A stretch of DNA of 64,000 bases, taken from Acetobacter orleanensis. GTDB lineage: Bacteria; Pseudomonadota; Alphaproteobacteria; Acetobacterales; Acetobacteraceae. Shown piece after piece: positions 35,413 to 46,753 of the stretch. Every line of letters begins with the position of its first letter. Within the stretch, counting starts at the first letter, position 1. The stretch is from contig NZ_LHZV01000064.1 of assembly GCF_001581005.1 (NCBI RefSeq), positions 1-64,000 on the forward strand, in the 5' to 3' direction. The notes under the pieces are model-generated. The model saw nothing but the letters and a program-made list of their open reading frames with translations. It had not been told where the DNA came from and did not search any database. Both the position numbers and the translations under genes were made by a program.

Positions 35413-36942
35413 ATGTCTGAGAATACACGGATCATAAAATTAAATCCTGTGGACGAGGTTGCGATTGCTAAAGTGACCATTCCCTCTGGTAGCGTTCTAG
35501 AGGATGCAGGGGGAGTGCGTACGGTTACCGAGATACCCGGGGGACATAAAGTTGCTTTAAGAAAAATACAGAGCGGTGACCCTGTACACAAATATGGCCA
35601 GATAATAGGCTTTGCCACACAGGATATTGAGCCCGGTCAGCATGTACATGTTCAAAACCTCTCTATGGGACATGATTTTGAGCGTGATTATGCTTTTGGC
35701 AAAGGGGTGAAGCCGCCACTTGAGGTTAATGAACAGCTGACTTTTAACGGCTATTTACGCCCGGATGGTCGGGGAGCGACCCGGAACCTCATTGGTATTG
35801 TCAGCACGGTTAATTGTTCCGCGACGACAGTAAAGAAAATTGCTGAACATTTTGTTCGTTCAGATAGTCTTGACCGATATCCCAATATTGATGGGGTTGT
35901 TCCAGTTACTCATGGCTTTGGATGTTGCATCGATACTAAAGGGGAGGGTATTCAGCAACTCCGGCGGACAGTTGGCGGTTATGTGGTGCATCCAAATTTT
36001 GCGGCCGTCCTTGTTATTGGGCTGGGGTGCGAAGCAAACCAAATGGACGCTATATTCATGACGGAAAAAGTGAGCCCCGGTGCCCGCTTGATTCCTCTTG
36101 TCATGCAGGAAGAAGGCGGAACCCAGAATACTGTAGATGCTGGTATTGCTGCTATTGAAAAAATTCTTCCAGAAATTAACGATGTTAAACGTGAGAAGCT
36201 TCCCCTGTCACATCTTGTGCTTGCTTTACAGTGTGGTGGGTCAGATGGCTATTCCGGCATTACGGCCAATCCAGCACTTGGGCATGCGGTTGATCTGTTG
36301 GTTGCGCAGGGAGGGTCAGCGATTTTAACGGAAACGCCAGAAATTTATGGTGCGGAGCATCTGCTTACCCGCAGAGCTGTAAGGCGCGATATTGGTGAAA
36401 AACTGGTGGACATTATCCATGGGTGGGAGCGTTACGCAGAGCGTGAGCACGGGAGTATTGATAACAACCCCACGCCGGGAAACAAAAAGGGGGGGTTAAC
36501 AACCATTTTGGAAAAATCTCTTGGTGCCGTAGCCAAAAGCGGCTCCACCGCGCTAAAGGGCGTTTACAAATACGCTGAGCCTGTTGATGCGCAGGGATTA
36601 CTGTTTATGGATGCTCCGGGATACGATCCTATGGGGGCGACGGGGCAGATCGCCAGCGGTGCAACTCTTTTGGCTTTTACAACAGGACGAGGTTCTTGTT
36701 TTGGGTCACGGATTGCCCCGACAATCAAAATCGCCACCAATACTGATATGTATAATCGCATGCAGGATGATATGGATATTAACTGCGGTCGTATTTTGGA
36801 TGGAAAGTCCAGTGTTACGGAAATGGGTGAAGATATTTTCCGCGCCATCATGCGTGTTGCCTCAGGTGAACAGAGTAAAAGTGAAGCCCTTAATGTTGGC
36901 AATGAGGAAATGGTCCCATGGATGATTGGTGCTCAGATGTAA
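35413..36942 (+). CDS. UxaA/GarD-family sugar-acid dehydratase
   Basis: The 509-residue protein combines an N-terminal SAF-like domain (about 5-95) with the UxaA core (about 110-505). Altronate and galactarate dehydratases with this architecture remove water from a hexonate or hexarate using Fe(II). Conserved segments include GYLRPDGRGATRNLIGI, VTHGFGCC, GLGCEANQ and LQCGGSDGYSGITANPA. ATG 35413 follows AAGG by eleven bases; a GTG three codons earlier is possible. No other hexuronate genes are adjacent, so altronate versus galactarate cannot be decided. Confidence 0.87.
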   Translation: MSENTRIIKLNPVDEVAIAKVTIPSGSVLEDAGGVRTVTEIPGGHKVALRKIQSGDPVHKYGQIIGFATQDIEPGQHVHVQNLSMGHDFERDYAFGKGVKPPLEVNEQLTFNGYLRPDGRGATRNLIGIVSTVNCSATTVKKIAEHFVRSDSLDRYPNIDGVVPVTHGFGCCIDTKGEGIQQLRRTVGGYVVHPNFAAVLVIGLGCEANQMDAIFMTEKVSPGARLIPLVMQEEGGTQNTVDAGIAAIEKILPEINDVKREKLPLSHLVLALQCGGSDGYSGITANPALGHAVDLLVAQGGSAILTETPEIYGAEHLLTRRAVRRDIGEKLVDIIHGWERYAEREHGSIDNNPTPGNKKGGLTTILEKSLGAVAKSGSTALKGVYKYAEPVDAQGLLFMDAPGYDPMGATGQIASGATLLAFTTGRGSCFGSRIAPTIKIATNTDMYNRMQDDMDINCGRILDGKSSVTEMGEDIFRAIMRVASGEQSKSEALNVGNEEMVPWMIGAQM

Positions 36943-37240
36943 TGCCGTTTGTCGTTAAAATTCGTTATATAATTGATGGGTTTGTGATCTGATGTCAGTG
37001 AACTGATGTCTGCGGGCAGGATGCAGCGAATGTATCCTGTCTGTTCGAGTGGTAAGCGCAAAGGATTAGCACGAGTAAAGCTGTTCGTTGCCCGTCTCTC
37101 CAACGCGCCCACGCGATGCTTCTCTTTCAGGAGCCTAACAATCTGCTCCTGCGTAAAGCATGCTTTTCTTGACCGCCTGCCTTCAATAAGCCGAGCGGAC
37201 TTCGGTTTGAGGATATTTTAGCGGGCAAGGTCAAGTTTTT
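36943..37240 (-). pseudogene. Possible IS3-family OrfA remnant
   Basis: On the minus strand around 37080-37190 a frame reads SRKACFTQEQIVRLLKEKH, the style of the N-terminal helix-turn-helix of IS3-family OrfA proteins (RxSRFTEEQIIxxLKE). It has no start codon in place, and after the first 25 residues the similarity is lost while the frame runs on to about 36945. No OrfB or terminal inverted repeats are seen. The likeliest reading is a decayed insertion-sequence fragment between the dehydratase and thiC. Confidence 0.4.
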
Positions 37241-37251
37241 GGAAAGATCAG

Positions 37252-37280
37252 GATCCCCCCACTGCATTTTTTGCAGCGGG
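37252..37280 (-). terminator. Hairpin downstream of thiC
   Basis: CCCCCCACTGCA and TGCAGCGGGGGG pair with one mismatch around a short T-rich loop, just after the thiC stop. The T run beyond the stem is short on the minus strand, so termination is likely but not strong. Confidence 0.65.
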
Positions 37281-37293
37281 GGGTAGGGAAACC

Positions 37294-39430
<2,137 letters not shown>

Positions 39431-39617
39431 GAAAAAATAGGTCGAGGTGTGGTGTTGTGATGGGGCGTTGAGATGTGTCTGGCGCACTCCGGAAAAACTG
39501 TTTTGAAGACGAAAAGAAAGCGTTGAAAATCCAGATCAGAAGACCTGTCTGATTTCCAAACAATAAAAAAATTTCATTTCCGATGCAATCGTTACAGAAG
39601 TGTGGTATTAAGTGACT

Positions 39618-41108
39618 ATGCAGTCAGAAACAAGCAAAGCTCAGGACGCAATTTCGAGCGTCGAAATCTCCCCTCATGCGCATCGTGTCTTATGGGTCGC
39701 GGCAGTTGTTGCTGCGATATGCGGAGGACTTTACGGATATGATACGGGTATTATTTCCGGCGCCCTTCTTCTTATTACAAAAGATTTCCATTTAAGTGCC
39801 GGTCAGGCAGAACTGGTAACCTCTGCCATTCTTGTTGGGGCGGTTATTGGGGCGTTGTGTGTCTCGTGGCTGTCTGAACGGTTTGGCCGGCGTAATTCCG
39901 TCATGGTCGTGACAGGCGTCTTTGTGGTGGGGGCTGTCGCCTGTTCCCGCGCACCGGATGTAACATCTTTGATTATTGCCCGCGTTTTTCTAGGGCTTGC
40001 CGTTGGTGGTGCCACGCAGGTGGTGCCGACCTATATCTCGGAACTCGCCCCGGCCAGTAAGCGCGGCAATCTGGTCACCATGTTCAACGTCGCGATTGGT
40101 GTCGGGATTTTCCTTGCAAATCTCGTTGGTTTTACCATGCGAGATGCATGGGGCTGGCGTCCGATGATTTCCGTTGCGGCCCTGCCTGCGGCATTTGTTT
40201 TTGTGTGCATGTTTTTTCTGCCCAAAAGCCCGCGCTGGACAGCGGAAAATGAAGGGCTCAGCTCTGCTGTTGAACAGCTCAGTCGTGTTCGGAATTCCCG
40301 CAAGGCTATCCGTCGGGAAATCCGGGAAATTCATGAAAACGCTTCCGGAATTGAGGAGGATGAGCGCGGCTGGAAAGGCTTAATGCTGCCATGGGCCCGC
40401 CCGGCAGTTATCGCTGCTCTTGGCATTGCCTTCTTCACGCAGGCCGGTGGTCTGGAGATGATGATTTATTACGCCCCGACCTTCCTTTCGGATGCTGGGT
40501 TCGGAAATTCCGCTGCCCTTATGGCCAGTCTGGGTATTTCCGTGGTCTATCTTGTCATGACTCTGCTTGGCTGCATTTTTGTGGACCGGATTGGCCGCCG
40601 ACGTCTGGTGCTTATCATGGGGCCGGGCTCAGTGCTGAGTCTGGTTGGGCTTGGCATCATGTTCGCCCTCCATCCGGATAAGGGCAGCGTAGGGAGTTGG
40701 GCGATTATCGCATTCCTGCTGCTGTTCATGATGTTCAATGCGGGTGGTATTCAGGTTGTGGGTTGGCTGCTGGGGGCAGAACTGTTCCCGCTGCCCATGC
40801 GTGCCGCTGCAACCAGCGTACATGCCGCCATGCTGTGGGGGGCTGACCTGCTGGTGACGTCCACGGCGCTGACCCTCGTGCAGAGTGTTACGCTGGGTGG
40901 CACCATGTGGATTTACGCAGGGGTTAATCTGGCGTCCGTTCTCTTTGTCTATTTCTTCGTGCCGGAAACAGCTGGGGCAACGCTGGAGGATATCGAGATT
41001 GCCCTCCGCCGCGGCGAGTTCAAGCCGCGTGTCGGGCAGGACCCGCGTATTCGCTCTTACGATGAGGAAGAAGACGAGCAACCTGCTCAGGCAACCTCAG
41101 CAGCCTGA
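39618..41108 (+). CDS. Sugar-porter MFS transporter
   Basis: The 496-residue protein has twelve predicted membrane helices and the sugar-porter signatures GLYGYDTGIISGALL, SERFGRRN, the central RIGRRRLVL repeat, and PETAGATLEDIE at the end. It resembles proton-coupled galactose, xylose or arabinose symporters. Its C-terminus is acidic (SYDEEEDEQ). The start is ATG 39618, or GTG 39612. The substrate is unknown. Confidence 0.88.
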   Translation: MQSETSKAQDAISSVEISPHAHRVLWVAAVVAAICGGLYGYDTGIISGALLLITKDFHLSAGQAELVTSAILVGAVIGALCVSWLSERFGRRNSVMVVTGVFVVGAVACSRAPDVTSLIIARVFLGLAVGGATQVVPTYISELAPASKRGNLVTMFNVAIGVGIFLANLVGFTMRDAWGWRPMISVAALPAAFVFVCMFFLPKSPRWTAENEGLSSAVEQLSRVRNSRKAIRREIREIHENASGIEEDERGWKGLMLPWARPAVIAALGIAFFTQAGGLEMMIYYAPTFLSDAGFGNSAALMASLGISVVYLVMTLLGCIFVDRIGRRRLVLIMGPGSVLSLVGLGIMFALHPDKGSVGSWAIIAFLLLFMMFNAGGIQVVGWLLGAELFPLPMRAAATSVHAAMLWGADLLVTSTALTLVQSVTLGGTMWIYAGVNLASVLFVYFFVPETAGATLEDIEIALRRGEFKPRVGQDPRIRSYDEEEDEQPAQATSAA

Positions 41109-41134
41109 GGCAGGCACCGTAGAACAGAAATGGA

Positions 41135-41164
41135 AGAAAGGCTCCTGCGGGGGCCTTTCTTTTT
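41135..41164 (+). terminator. Terminator of the MFS gene
   Basis: AGAAAGGC (41135-41142) and GCCTTTCT (41153-41160) form the stem, followed by TTTTAT. It begins about 27 bases after the transporter stop. Confidence 0.82.
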
Positions 41165-41201
41165 ATCTGCACCTATGAGTGCAGAGGGGCCAGACTGTTC
41201 C

Positions 41202-41993
41202 TCAGCGGAAAACCAGTCCGCCATCAATCATCACGGACTGGCCTGTCATATAGTCTGCATCCGTGCTGGCCAGATAGGAAACAAAACCGGCCACGTCCTC
41301 CGGTGTCTCAACGCGGCCCAGAGTGATACCCTCAACATATTTCTTGTAGGTTTCGCCAATTTCGGCACCCGTTGTTTCCGCCATACGGCGGTCAATTTCC
41401 GTCCACATGTCCGTGCCCACCACGCCGGGGCAATAGGCGTTAACGGTAATGCCGGAGGAGGCCAGTTCCTTGGCGGCTGCCTGTGTCAGGGCGCGCACGG
41501 CAAATTTTGTGGCGGAATAGATGCCCAGAAAAGCATAGCCTTCATGTCCGGCAATAGAGCAGGCATTGATAATTTTGCCACCACTCTTCTGGTTTTTAAA
41601 AGCTTGCGCCGCCGCCTGAATGCCCCAAAGCGTGCCCTGCACATTGATGCGGAATATGGTCTCCACGTCCTCCGCTGTGGCGTCCAGCACCGCGCCCACC
41701 TGTGCGATGCCGGCATTATTGACCATGATATCTACATGCCCGAACACTTTGGCGGCGTCCTGCACCGCAGCAAAAACATCCTCGCGCTGGCTGACATCCG
41801 CCGTCTGCACATGGGCCTTGCCACCAAATGCTTCAATTTCCGCCGCAACGGCCTTCAGCTTGTCTTTTTTGAGGTCTGTCAGCACGACGGCAGCGCCGTC
41901 ACGCGCCAGACGTAGGGCGATACCGCGCCCAATTCCCTGAGCAGCCCCGGTGACAATGGCGGTTTTCCCAGCCAGTTTTTCTGAAAGAGACAT
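41202..41993 (-). CDS. Acetoin / diacetyl reductase (SDR family)
   Basis: The 263-residue short-chain dehydrogenase has the NAD-binding TGAAQGIGRGIA motif, NNAG, and the Ser-Tyr-Lys active site (CSIAGHEGYAFLGIYSATKFA). A MWTEIDRRMAE segment and the C-terminal DADYMTGQSVMIDGGLVF resemble BudC-type enzymes that interconvert diacetyl, acetoin and 2,3-butanediol. Other SDR substrates are possible. The start is ATG 41993 with AGGAG about 12 bases upstream. It is a single-gene unit converging with the MFS gene. Confidence 0.82.
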   Translation of the reverse strand: MSLSEKLAGKTAIVTGAAQGIGRGIALRLARDGAAVVLTDLKKDKLKAVAAEIEAFGGKAHVQTADVSQREDVFAAVQDAAKVFGHVDIMVNNAGIAQVGAVLDATAEDVETIFRINVQGTLWGIQAAAQAFKNQKSGGKIINACSIAGHEGYAFLGIYSATKFAVRALTQAAAKELASSGITVNAYCPGVVGTDMWTEIDRRMAETTGAEIGETYKKYVEGITLGRVETPEDVAGFVSYLASTDADYMTGQSVMIDGGLVFR

Positions 41994-42420
41994 GGTCTGA
42001 TCTTTCTCCTGAAAGCGCATTCTGCGCGGTTTTCAACGCAGGAAAAGCCAGCGGGTTTGAGCGCGGTCAAAAAAGGGGCTTATCACAGGTTTCTGAACTT
42101 TCACGAAACCCTGTCAGCTTTGCAAATCCTGAAAAGAAGATGGCTCATAAGATGCGGTCTTTTGATGAAATGGTCTTCTGGTACCATCCAGCAGTATGCA
42201 ACTCGCTTGCAGTCAACATCTCACTGAAAGGCATATATTTGATATTTGGCGGTTGTGGCTCACATATGCCGACAGCACATCACCGACATTGCCGAAGCCC
42301 GATTTTCCGGACCTGTTGAATGGGAAATAAGCAATCATGTTGAGAGAGGATGGGTTTACGGGTTAGGTTATGAGTATTCCCCTCTAACGAACATTAATCG
42401 TTATGAAAGTCTGACCAATA
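41994..42420. other. Intergenic region between divergent genes
   Basis: About 430 bases, AT-rich from 42100 on. An 86-codon frame (42246-42506) overlaps the glycosyltransferase start in another frame, has no ribosome binding site and is not called. No repeat or RNA gene was recognised. Confidence 0.4.
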
Positions 42421-43236
42421 ATGACACCAGCCATGCCCCGAGTAGCTGTAATGACCAAAGCGTATCAAGAGCATACGATGCTACCGCTTTGGGTAAAGCA
42501 TTATGAAAAATTGGTCGGTCGTGACAATCTTCTGGTGCTCGATCATGGTAGCAGCCCTGCTATCAACATCAACGGCGTACACACTGAGCGTTTACCTCGT
42601 GGCCAAGTTGATGAGTATGATTATATCGAGATATTATCATTTTGGCAGCGTAAGCTGCTTTCAGACTATGACTGGGTTATTACAACAGATACGGACGAAT
42701 TTATCGTTCCTAACCCACAACTTTTTCCGAGCCTACACGCAATGCTGCGAGATACCCCGTCGGGGACACGTCGCTGCGTGGGCTGTGAGGTCATTGATCC
42801 CGGCAATTCCAGTCAGCCACTTGATTGGTCTTTGCCAATTTTGCGTCAGAGACCGCTCGGTGTGCTGTCAAAATGGTCTTCTAAGCCGGCGGTTTCTTCC
42901 GTTCCGACTGACTGGATGCCGGGTTTTCATACGGCACATACACCATCGACCTTTGATCATGCGCTATGGCTATTTCATCTAAAATACGCCGATGAACAGC
43001 ATCTTATGGCACGGTTGGCACTGACTCGTACACTAGACTGGAGTGTCAGATCAGTAAAGGAAGGTCTGGGTGGTTCGCATCGCGTGCCGGATATCGCCAT
43101 GCGTCGTGCTCTAGCGCGTTACCGGTCGACCATAGCACCGGGAACTCTTGATGATGTTTTAAGAAAACACTCAGATCCTGATACGCTTACTTCTCCGATG
43201 ATGGCGATTCCCGACGTTTTTCTTGATTGCCTTTAA
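42421..43236 (+). CDS. Family-2-type glycosyltransferase
   Basis: The 271-residue protein has a nucleotide-sugar transferase (GT-A-like) layout. RVAVMTKAYQEHTMLPLWVKHYEKLVGRDNLLVLDHGS opens the Rossmann part, and DYDWVITTDTDEFIVPNP carries the D-x-D metal motif. Proteins of this type are annotated as glycosyltransferase family 2 or GT92-like and often act on exopolysaccharide or LPS. The start (ATG 42421 or 42433) has no obvious ribosome binding site. Codon use is AT-richer than the neighbours and no polysaccharide genes are near, so horizontal arrival is likely. Confidence 0.68.
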   Translation: MTPAMPRVAVMTKAYQEHTMLPLWVKHYEKLVGRDNLLVLDHGSSPAININGVHTERLPRGQVDEYDYIEILSFWQRKLLSDYDWVITTDTDEFIVPNPQLFPSLHAMLRDTPSGTRRCVGCEVIDPGNSSQPLDWSLPILRQRPLGVLSKWSSKPAVSSVPTDWMPGFHTAHTPSTFDHALWLFHLKYADEQHLMARLALTRTLDWSVRSVKEGLGGSHRVPDIAMRRALARYRSTIAPGTLDDVLRKHSDPDTLTSPMMAIPDVFLDCL

Positions 43237-43449
43237 GTCTGGCCAAACGTTCTGGGGGCTTCAACGGGTAGGCGTTTGCCCCTTGCCCCTTGCCTGCTGT
43301 TGAATGGGTGGCCATAGCCCCCTTCCATTCCGCACTTGTTTGTTTGCCCATCGCGCAGGAGCGGTGAGGGGGAGCAAAGACAGTCTGCCTGTCTTCGGTC
43401 GTTAAATCGGAATGTTTTAGATTTCTGTGGCGTCCTGCGGGGGTTTGAA

Positions 43450-43487
43450 CCCGGCCTGCGGTTCCCTGTTAAGGGGCGCAGGCCGGG
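43450..43487 (-). terminator. Strong hairpin downstream of accC
   Basis: CCCGGCCTGCG (43450-43460) and CGCAGGCCGGG (43477-43487) form a perfect 11-bp stem 16 bases after the accC stop. No T run follows on the minus strand, so it may work as a Rho-assisted terminator or an mRNA-stabilising stem. The rest of 43237-43502 holds no gene. Confidence 0.6.
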
Positions 43488-43502
43488 GGAGGCGGACCCG
43501 TG

Positions 43503-44849
43503 TTAGTGCGGGCGCGCGGTAAACTGTTCCAGCCAGTGGATGGTGTAGTCCCCCCGCTGGAATTCAGGGTCGGCCAGAATGCGGCGATGGAGCGGAATGA
43601 CGGTCTTGATCCCTTCCACCACAAATTCATCCAGCGCACGATACATGCGGGCAATCGCCTCGGCCCGTGTAGGGGCGTGGACAATCACTTTCGCAATCAT
43701 GCTGTCATAATACGGCGGCACCTTGTAGCCAGTGTAGAGTGCGCTATCGATACGCACGCCCAGACCGCCCGGTGCGTGATACACTGCCACGGTGCCGGGG
43801 CACGGGGCGAAGGTATCCGGGTCTTCCGCGTTGATACGACATTCAATGGCATGGCCGGAGAAGGTCACGTCGGACTGGGTGTAGCCCAGCTTTTCCCCGG
43901 CGGCGAGGCGGATCTGCTCACGGACCAGATCAACATCACACACCATTTCCGTCACCGGATGTTCCACCTGAAGGCGGGTGTTCATCTCAATGAAGCAGAA
44001 CTGGCCATCCTGATACAGGAATTCCAGCGTGCCCGCATTGCGGTAGCCCATTCTGGACAGGGCTTCCGTCACCGTTTTGCCAATGGTGTCCCGCTGTTCC
44101 GCCGTAATGGCCGGAGAGCCAGCTTCTTCCAGCAGTTTCTGGTGGCGGCGTTGCAGGGAGCAGTCACGTTCCCCGAAATGCACCACGTTGCCGTAGTTAT
44201 CGCCCAGAATCTGGAGTTCGATATGCCGGGGCTTATCGAGGTATTTTTCCAGATACACGGCATCGTTGCCGAAGGCCGTGCGGGCTTCCGTACGGGCAAC
44301 ACTCCAGGCTTCCTCAATCTCGCTGGCGTTGTGCGCGACTTTCATGCCGCGCCCGCCGCCGCCTGCCGTCGCCTTGATCAGGACGGGATAACCCACCTGT
44401 TCTGCTACGGTCCGGGCTTCTTCCAGACTTTTCAGTTCCCCGTCAGAACCGGGGACCAGCGGCACGCCGAGCGCTTCCATGGTGGTCTTGGCGGTAATTT
44501 TATCGCCCATCATGCGGATATGCTCCGCCGTCGGGCCGATAAAGGTCAGGCCGTGAGCTTCCACCGTTTCCGCAAAATCTGCGTTTTCAGACAGAAAGCC
44601 ATAGCCGGGGTGAATGGCTTCCGCCCCGGTGATGGTGGCCGCGGAGAGAATCGCAGCTACGTTCAGGTAGGAATCCCGTGCGGCTGGCGGCCCGATGCAC
44701 ACGGCTTCATCCGCCAGACGCACATGCATGGCGTCTTCATCCGCTGTGGAATGAACCGCTACGGTTTTGATGCCCAGCTCCCGGCAGGCGCGCAGGACAC
44801 GAAGAGCGATCTCGCCGCGATTGGCGATGAGGATTTTGGAAAACATCAC
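43503..44849 (-). CDS. accC: Acetyl-CoA carboxylase, biotin carboxylase subunit
   Basis: The 448-residue ATP-grasp enzyme carboxylates the biotin of AccB, the first half-reaction of fatty-acid synthesis. It begins with [20 protein letters not shown], contains the glycine-rich ATP loop [12 protein letters not shown], and has [18 protein letters not shown] with active-site residues. Length matches the family. Its ATG overlaps the accB stop by four bases. Confidence 0.97.
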   Translation of the reverse strand: MMFSKILIANRGEIALRVLRACRELGIKTVAVHSTADEDAMHVRLADEAVCIGPPAARDSYLNVAAILSAATITGAEAIHPGYGFLSENADFAETVEAHGLTFIGPTAEHIRMMGDKITAKTTMEALGVPLVPGSDGELKSLEEARTVAEQVGYPVLIKATAGGGGRGMKVAHNASEIEEAWSVARTEARTAFGNDAVYLEKYLDKPRHIELQILGDNYGNVVHFGERDCSLQRRHQKLLEEAGSPAITAEQRDTIGKTVTEALSRMGYRNAGTLEFLYQDGQFCFIEMNTRLQVEHPVTEMVCDVDLVREQIRLAAGEKLGYTQSDVTFSGHAIECRINAEDPDTFAPCPGTVAVYHAPGGLGVRIDSALYTGYKVPPYYDSMIAKVIVHAPTRAEAIARMYRALDEFVVEGIKTVIPLHRRILADPEFQRGDYTIHWLEQFTARPH

Positions 44850-45307
44850 TCGATAATGGCGAGCGGCTGGCCAAATTCCACCGGGTCACCGGAGGCGACG
44901 AGCAGGGTTTTCACCGTGCCGGCTTTGGGGGCTTTGATCTGGTTGAAGGTCTTCATCGCTTCAATCAGCAGCAGGGTCTGGCCAGCGCTGACAATCTGCC
45001 CTTCGCTGACAAACGGGGGAGAGGACGGGTCCGGCGTGAGATACGCCACACCGACCATCGGGCTGTTGACCGCACCCGGATGGCGGGAGAGGTCCGCAGG
45101 GGCTGCGGCCACGGGGGCGGCGGGCGCTGCAACGGGAGCCGGCGCGGCGGCGACTGCGGCCGGAGCAACAGCCTGCACGGTCGCGGGGGCGCGGGCCACC
45201 CGGATGCGGCTGTCTTTCTCCGAGACCTCGATTTCAGTCAGTCCGGTGTCGGTCAGAATTTCGGCCAATGCCCGAATGGCATCTGCGTCCACGAGCAATC
45301 CGCTCAT
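44846..45307 (-). CDS. accB: Biotin carboxyl carrier protein of acetyl-CoA carboxylase
   Basis: The 153-residue protein carries biotin on Lys119 in the motif EAMKTFN. A helical N-terminal dimerisation segment (residues 1-35) leads into a long Ala/Pro linker (about 45-78) and then the biotinyl domain. It lies between aroQ and accC with 4-bp overlaps on both sides, so the three are translationally coupled. Confidence 0.96.
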   Translation of the reverse strand: MSGLLVDADAIRALAEILTDTGLTEIEVSEKDSRIRVARAPATVQAVAPAAVAAAPAPVAAPAAPVAAAPADLSRHPGAVNSPMVGVAYLTPDPSSPPFVSEGQIVSAGQTLLLIEAMKTFNQIKAPKAGTVKTLLVASGDPVEFGQPLAIIE

Positions 45308-45759
45308 TGGTCATCCTCATCTAGAATAAGATCTGTCATTGCCTGCAATGCCAGAGAATACCCCGCCACGCCTAGCCCACAGATAACGCCAACAGCGGCG
45401 CGGGAGACATATGACATGTGGCGGAACGGCTCACGACGGTGAATGTTGGAAATATGAACCTCAATCACGGGCAGGTCTGTGGCTAGCAGAGCATCCAGCA
45501 ACGCCACGGATGTATGGCTGTATCCCGCCGGGTTGATGATAATGCCGCGCGCGCGCTTGCGGCATTCCTGCACCCAGGAAATCAGCTCCCCTTCAATGTT
45601 TGTCTGGCGGAAGTCGATCGCCAGATCCAGCTTGTCAGCCGTCTGAATGCAGATCTGCTCCACGTCATCCAGAGTGGCGCGGCCATAAATTTCAGGCTGG
45701 CGCTGGCCAAGCATATTCAGGTTGGGGCCGTTAAACACAGCGATGAGGGGTCTTTCCAT
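45304..45759 (-). CDS. aroQ: Type II 3-dehydroquinate dehydratase
   Basis: The 151-residue enzyme makes 3-dehydroshikimate in aromatic amino-acid synthesis. It begins with IAVFNGPNLNMLGQRQPEIYG (the active-site arginine/tyrosine segment). It contains IINPAGYSHTSVAL and the catalytic histidine region VEVHISNIHRREPFRH. The start is ATG 45759; the frame is open 12 codons further. First gene of the aroQ-accB-accC operon, an arrangement common in alphaproteobacteria. Confidence 0.95.
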   Translation of the reverse strand: MERPLIAVFNGPNLNMLGQRQPEIYGRATLDDVEQICIQTADKLDLAIDFRQTNIEGELISWVQECRKRARGIIINPAGYSHTSVALLDALLATDLPVIEVHISNIHRREPFRHMSYVSRAAVGVICGLGVAGYSLALQAMTDLILDEDDQ

Positions 45760-46027
45760 AGTGTTCCGGGCCGTAGCACGAATGCTGGACCGCATCCAAG
45801 AGAAGAGATGCCTTACCCCCTTAATCCTGATTAAAAACGTCTATAACCTTTTATAACGGCCTCGACCGGTTGCGGTGGAATGGAGGCACGGATGCCACGT
45901 TTTTGCCACGCCGGCGGGGCATGCAGGGGGAGAGCTAAAAGGTTTCGGCAGGCAGAAAGCAGTTGCTTTTTGTGCTGTGTCCCGGCTTTACTGGCTGGGT
46001 GAAACGGAAAACGGAGTAAACAAGCGG

Positions 46028-46645
46028 ATGTCAGCCCTACGCCGGGCACTTCTGGGAAGTGTGATTGTTATGGCCTCCATGGCTTCTGTCTCCACTGCCA
46101 AGGCAGCGGGTGAAGGACAGGGGAAGACCGCTTGGGCCGACTCCGTTCAGCAGGCTCTGTCCTCGCGCGAGGAGCAGGACCCGACATTCACCGCGCCTGA
46201 AACAGGGCTGCGTGCGCATATGCACCGTTTCCAGAAAGGGATGGCAAGCTGGTATGGTGGGCGTTTTCACAATCGCCATACATCCTCTGGTTCCCTGTTT
46301 AATAAAGCCAACCTGACGGCTGCCCACCCGACGGCCCCGCTTGGCAGCAAGCTGCTGGTGACGTCGGAAGACACCGGTCGCTCCGTTGTCGTGACGGTGA
46401 ATGACCGCGGTCCTTACAGCCATAACCGGATTATTGATCTGTCACAGGCCGCAGCGGCCCGCATTGGTATGTTGGGCGCAGGTGTTGCGCATGTGAAGAT
46501 TGAAGCAGCACCGATTGAAGTGGCGTCCGCACCGCAGGACGGCGCAGAGTCTCTCGAAGGCAGCACGTTGCAGATGGATGCCGCCAGCGCGCCGCACGCC
46601 GTGCTCGCTCTGCACCGTGCTCGCGTAAAACACCTTCGGCATTAA
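46028..46645 (+). CDS. RlpA-like septal lytic transglycosylase / double-psi barrel protein
   Basis: The 205-residue protein has a signal peptide (to about AKAA, 26) and a double-psi beta-barrel domain (about 75-165). That domain has the RlpA hallmarks GMASWYGGRFHNRHTSSG, LTAAHPTAPLGSKL, VTVNDRGPY and RIIDLSQAAAARIGM. RlpA cleaves naked glycan strands at the septum. The C-terminal SPOR domain of classical RlpA is missing and no lipobox is clear, so this is a short version. ATG 46028 is preferred over an ATG 51 codons upstream because it starts the signal peptide. Confidence 0.86.
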   Translation: MSALRRALLGSVIVMASMASVSTAKAAGEGQGKTAWADSVQQALSSREEQDPTFTAPETGLRAHMHRFQKGMASWYGGRFHNRHTSSGSLFNKANLTAAHPTAPLGSKLLVTSEDTGRSVVVTVNDRGPYSHNRIIDLSQAAAARIGMLGAGVAHVKIEAAPIEVASAPQDGAESLEGSTLQMDAASAPHAVLALHRARVKHLRH

Positions 46646-46677
46646 TAGGTAGCGTCTTCGGACGTTACAGAGAGATT

Positions 46678-46720
46678 ATAAAGAAGGCCGGTCAGGACTA
46701 ACCTGACCGGCCTTCTTTAT
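46678..46720. terminator. Perfect 19-bp bidirectional terminator
   Basis: A 19-base arm (46678-46696, starting ATAAAGAAGGCC) pairs without mismatch with 46702-46720 around a 5-nt loop. The A/T ends make it work for both the rlpA transcript and the converging BrkB gene. Confidence 0.9.
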
Positions 46721-46753
46721 ATGTGCCTGTCGGGCCTTGCCGCCCGAATCCGT

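Noticed and set aside
43500-45329. 609-codon open frame on the plus strand
   Set aside because: It lies antisense to accC and accB, which are certain, and its composition is that of a GC-rich shadow frame.
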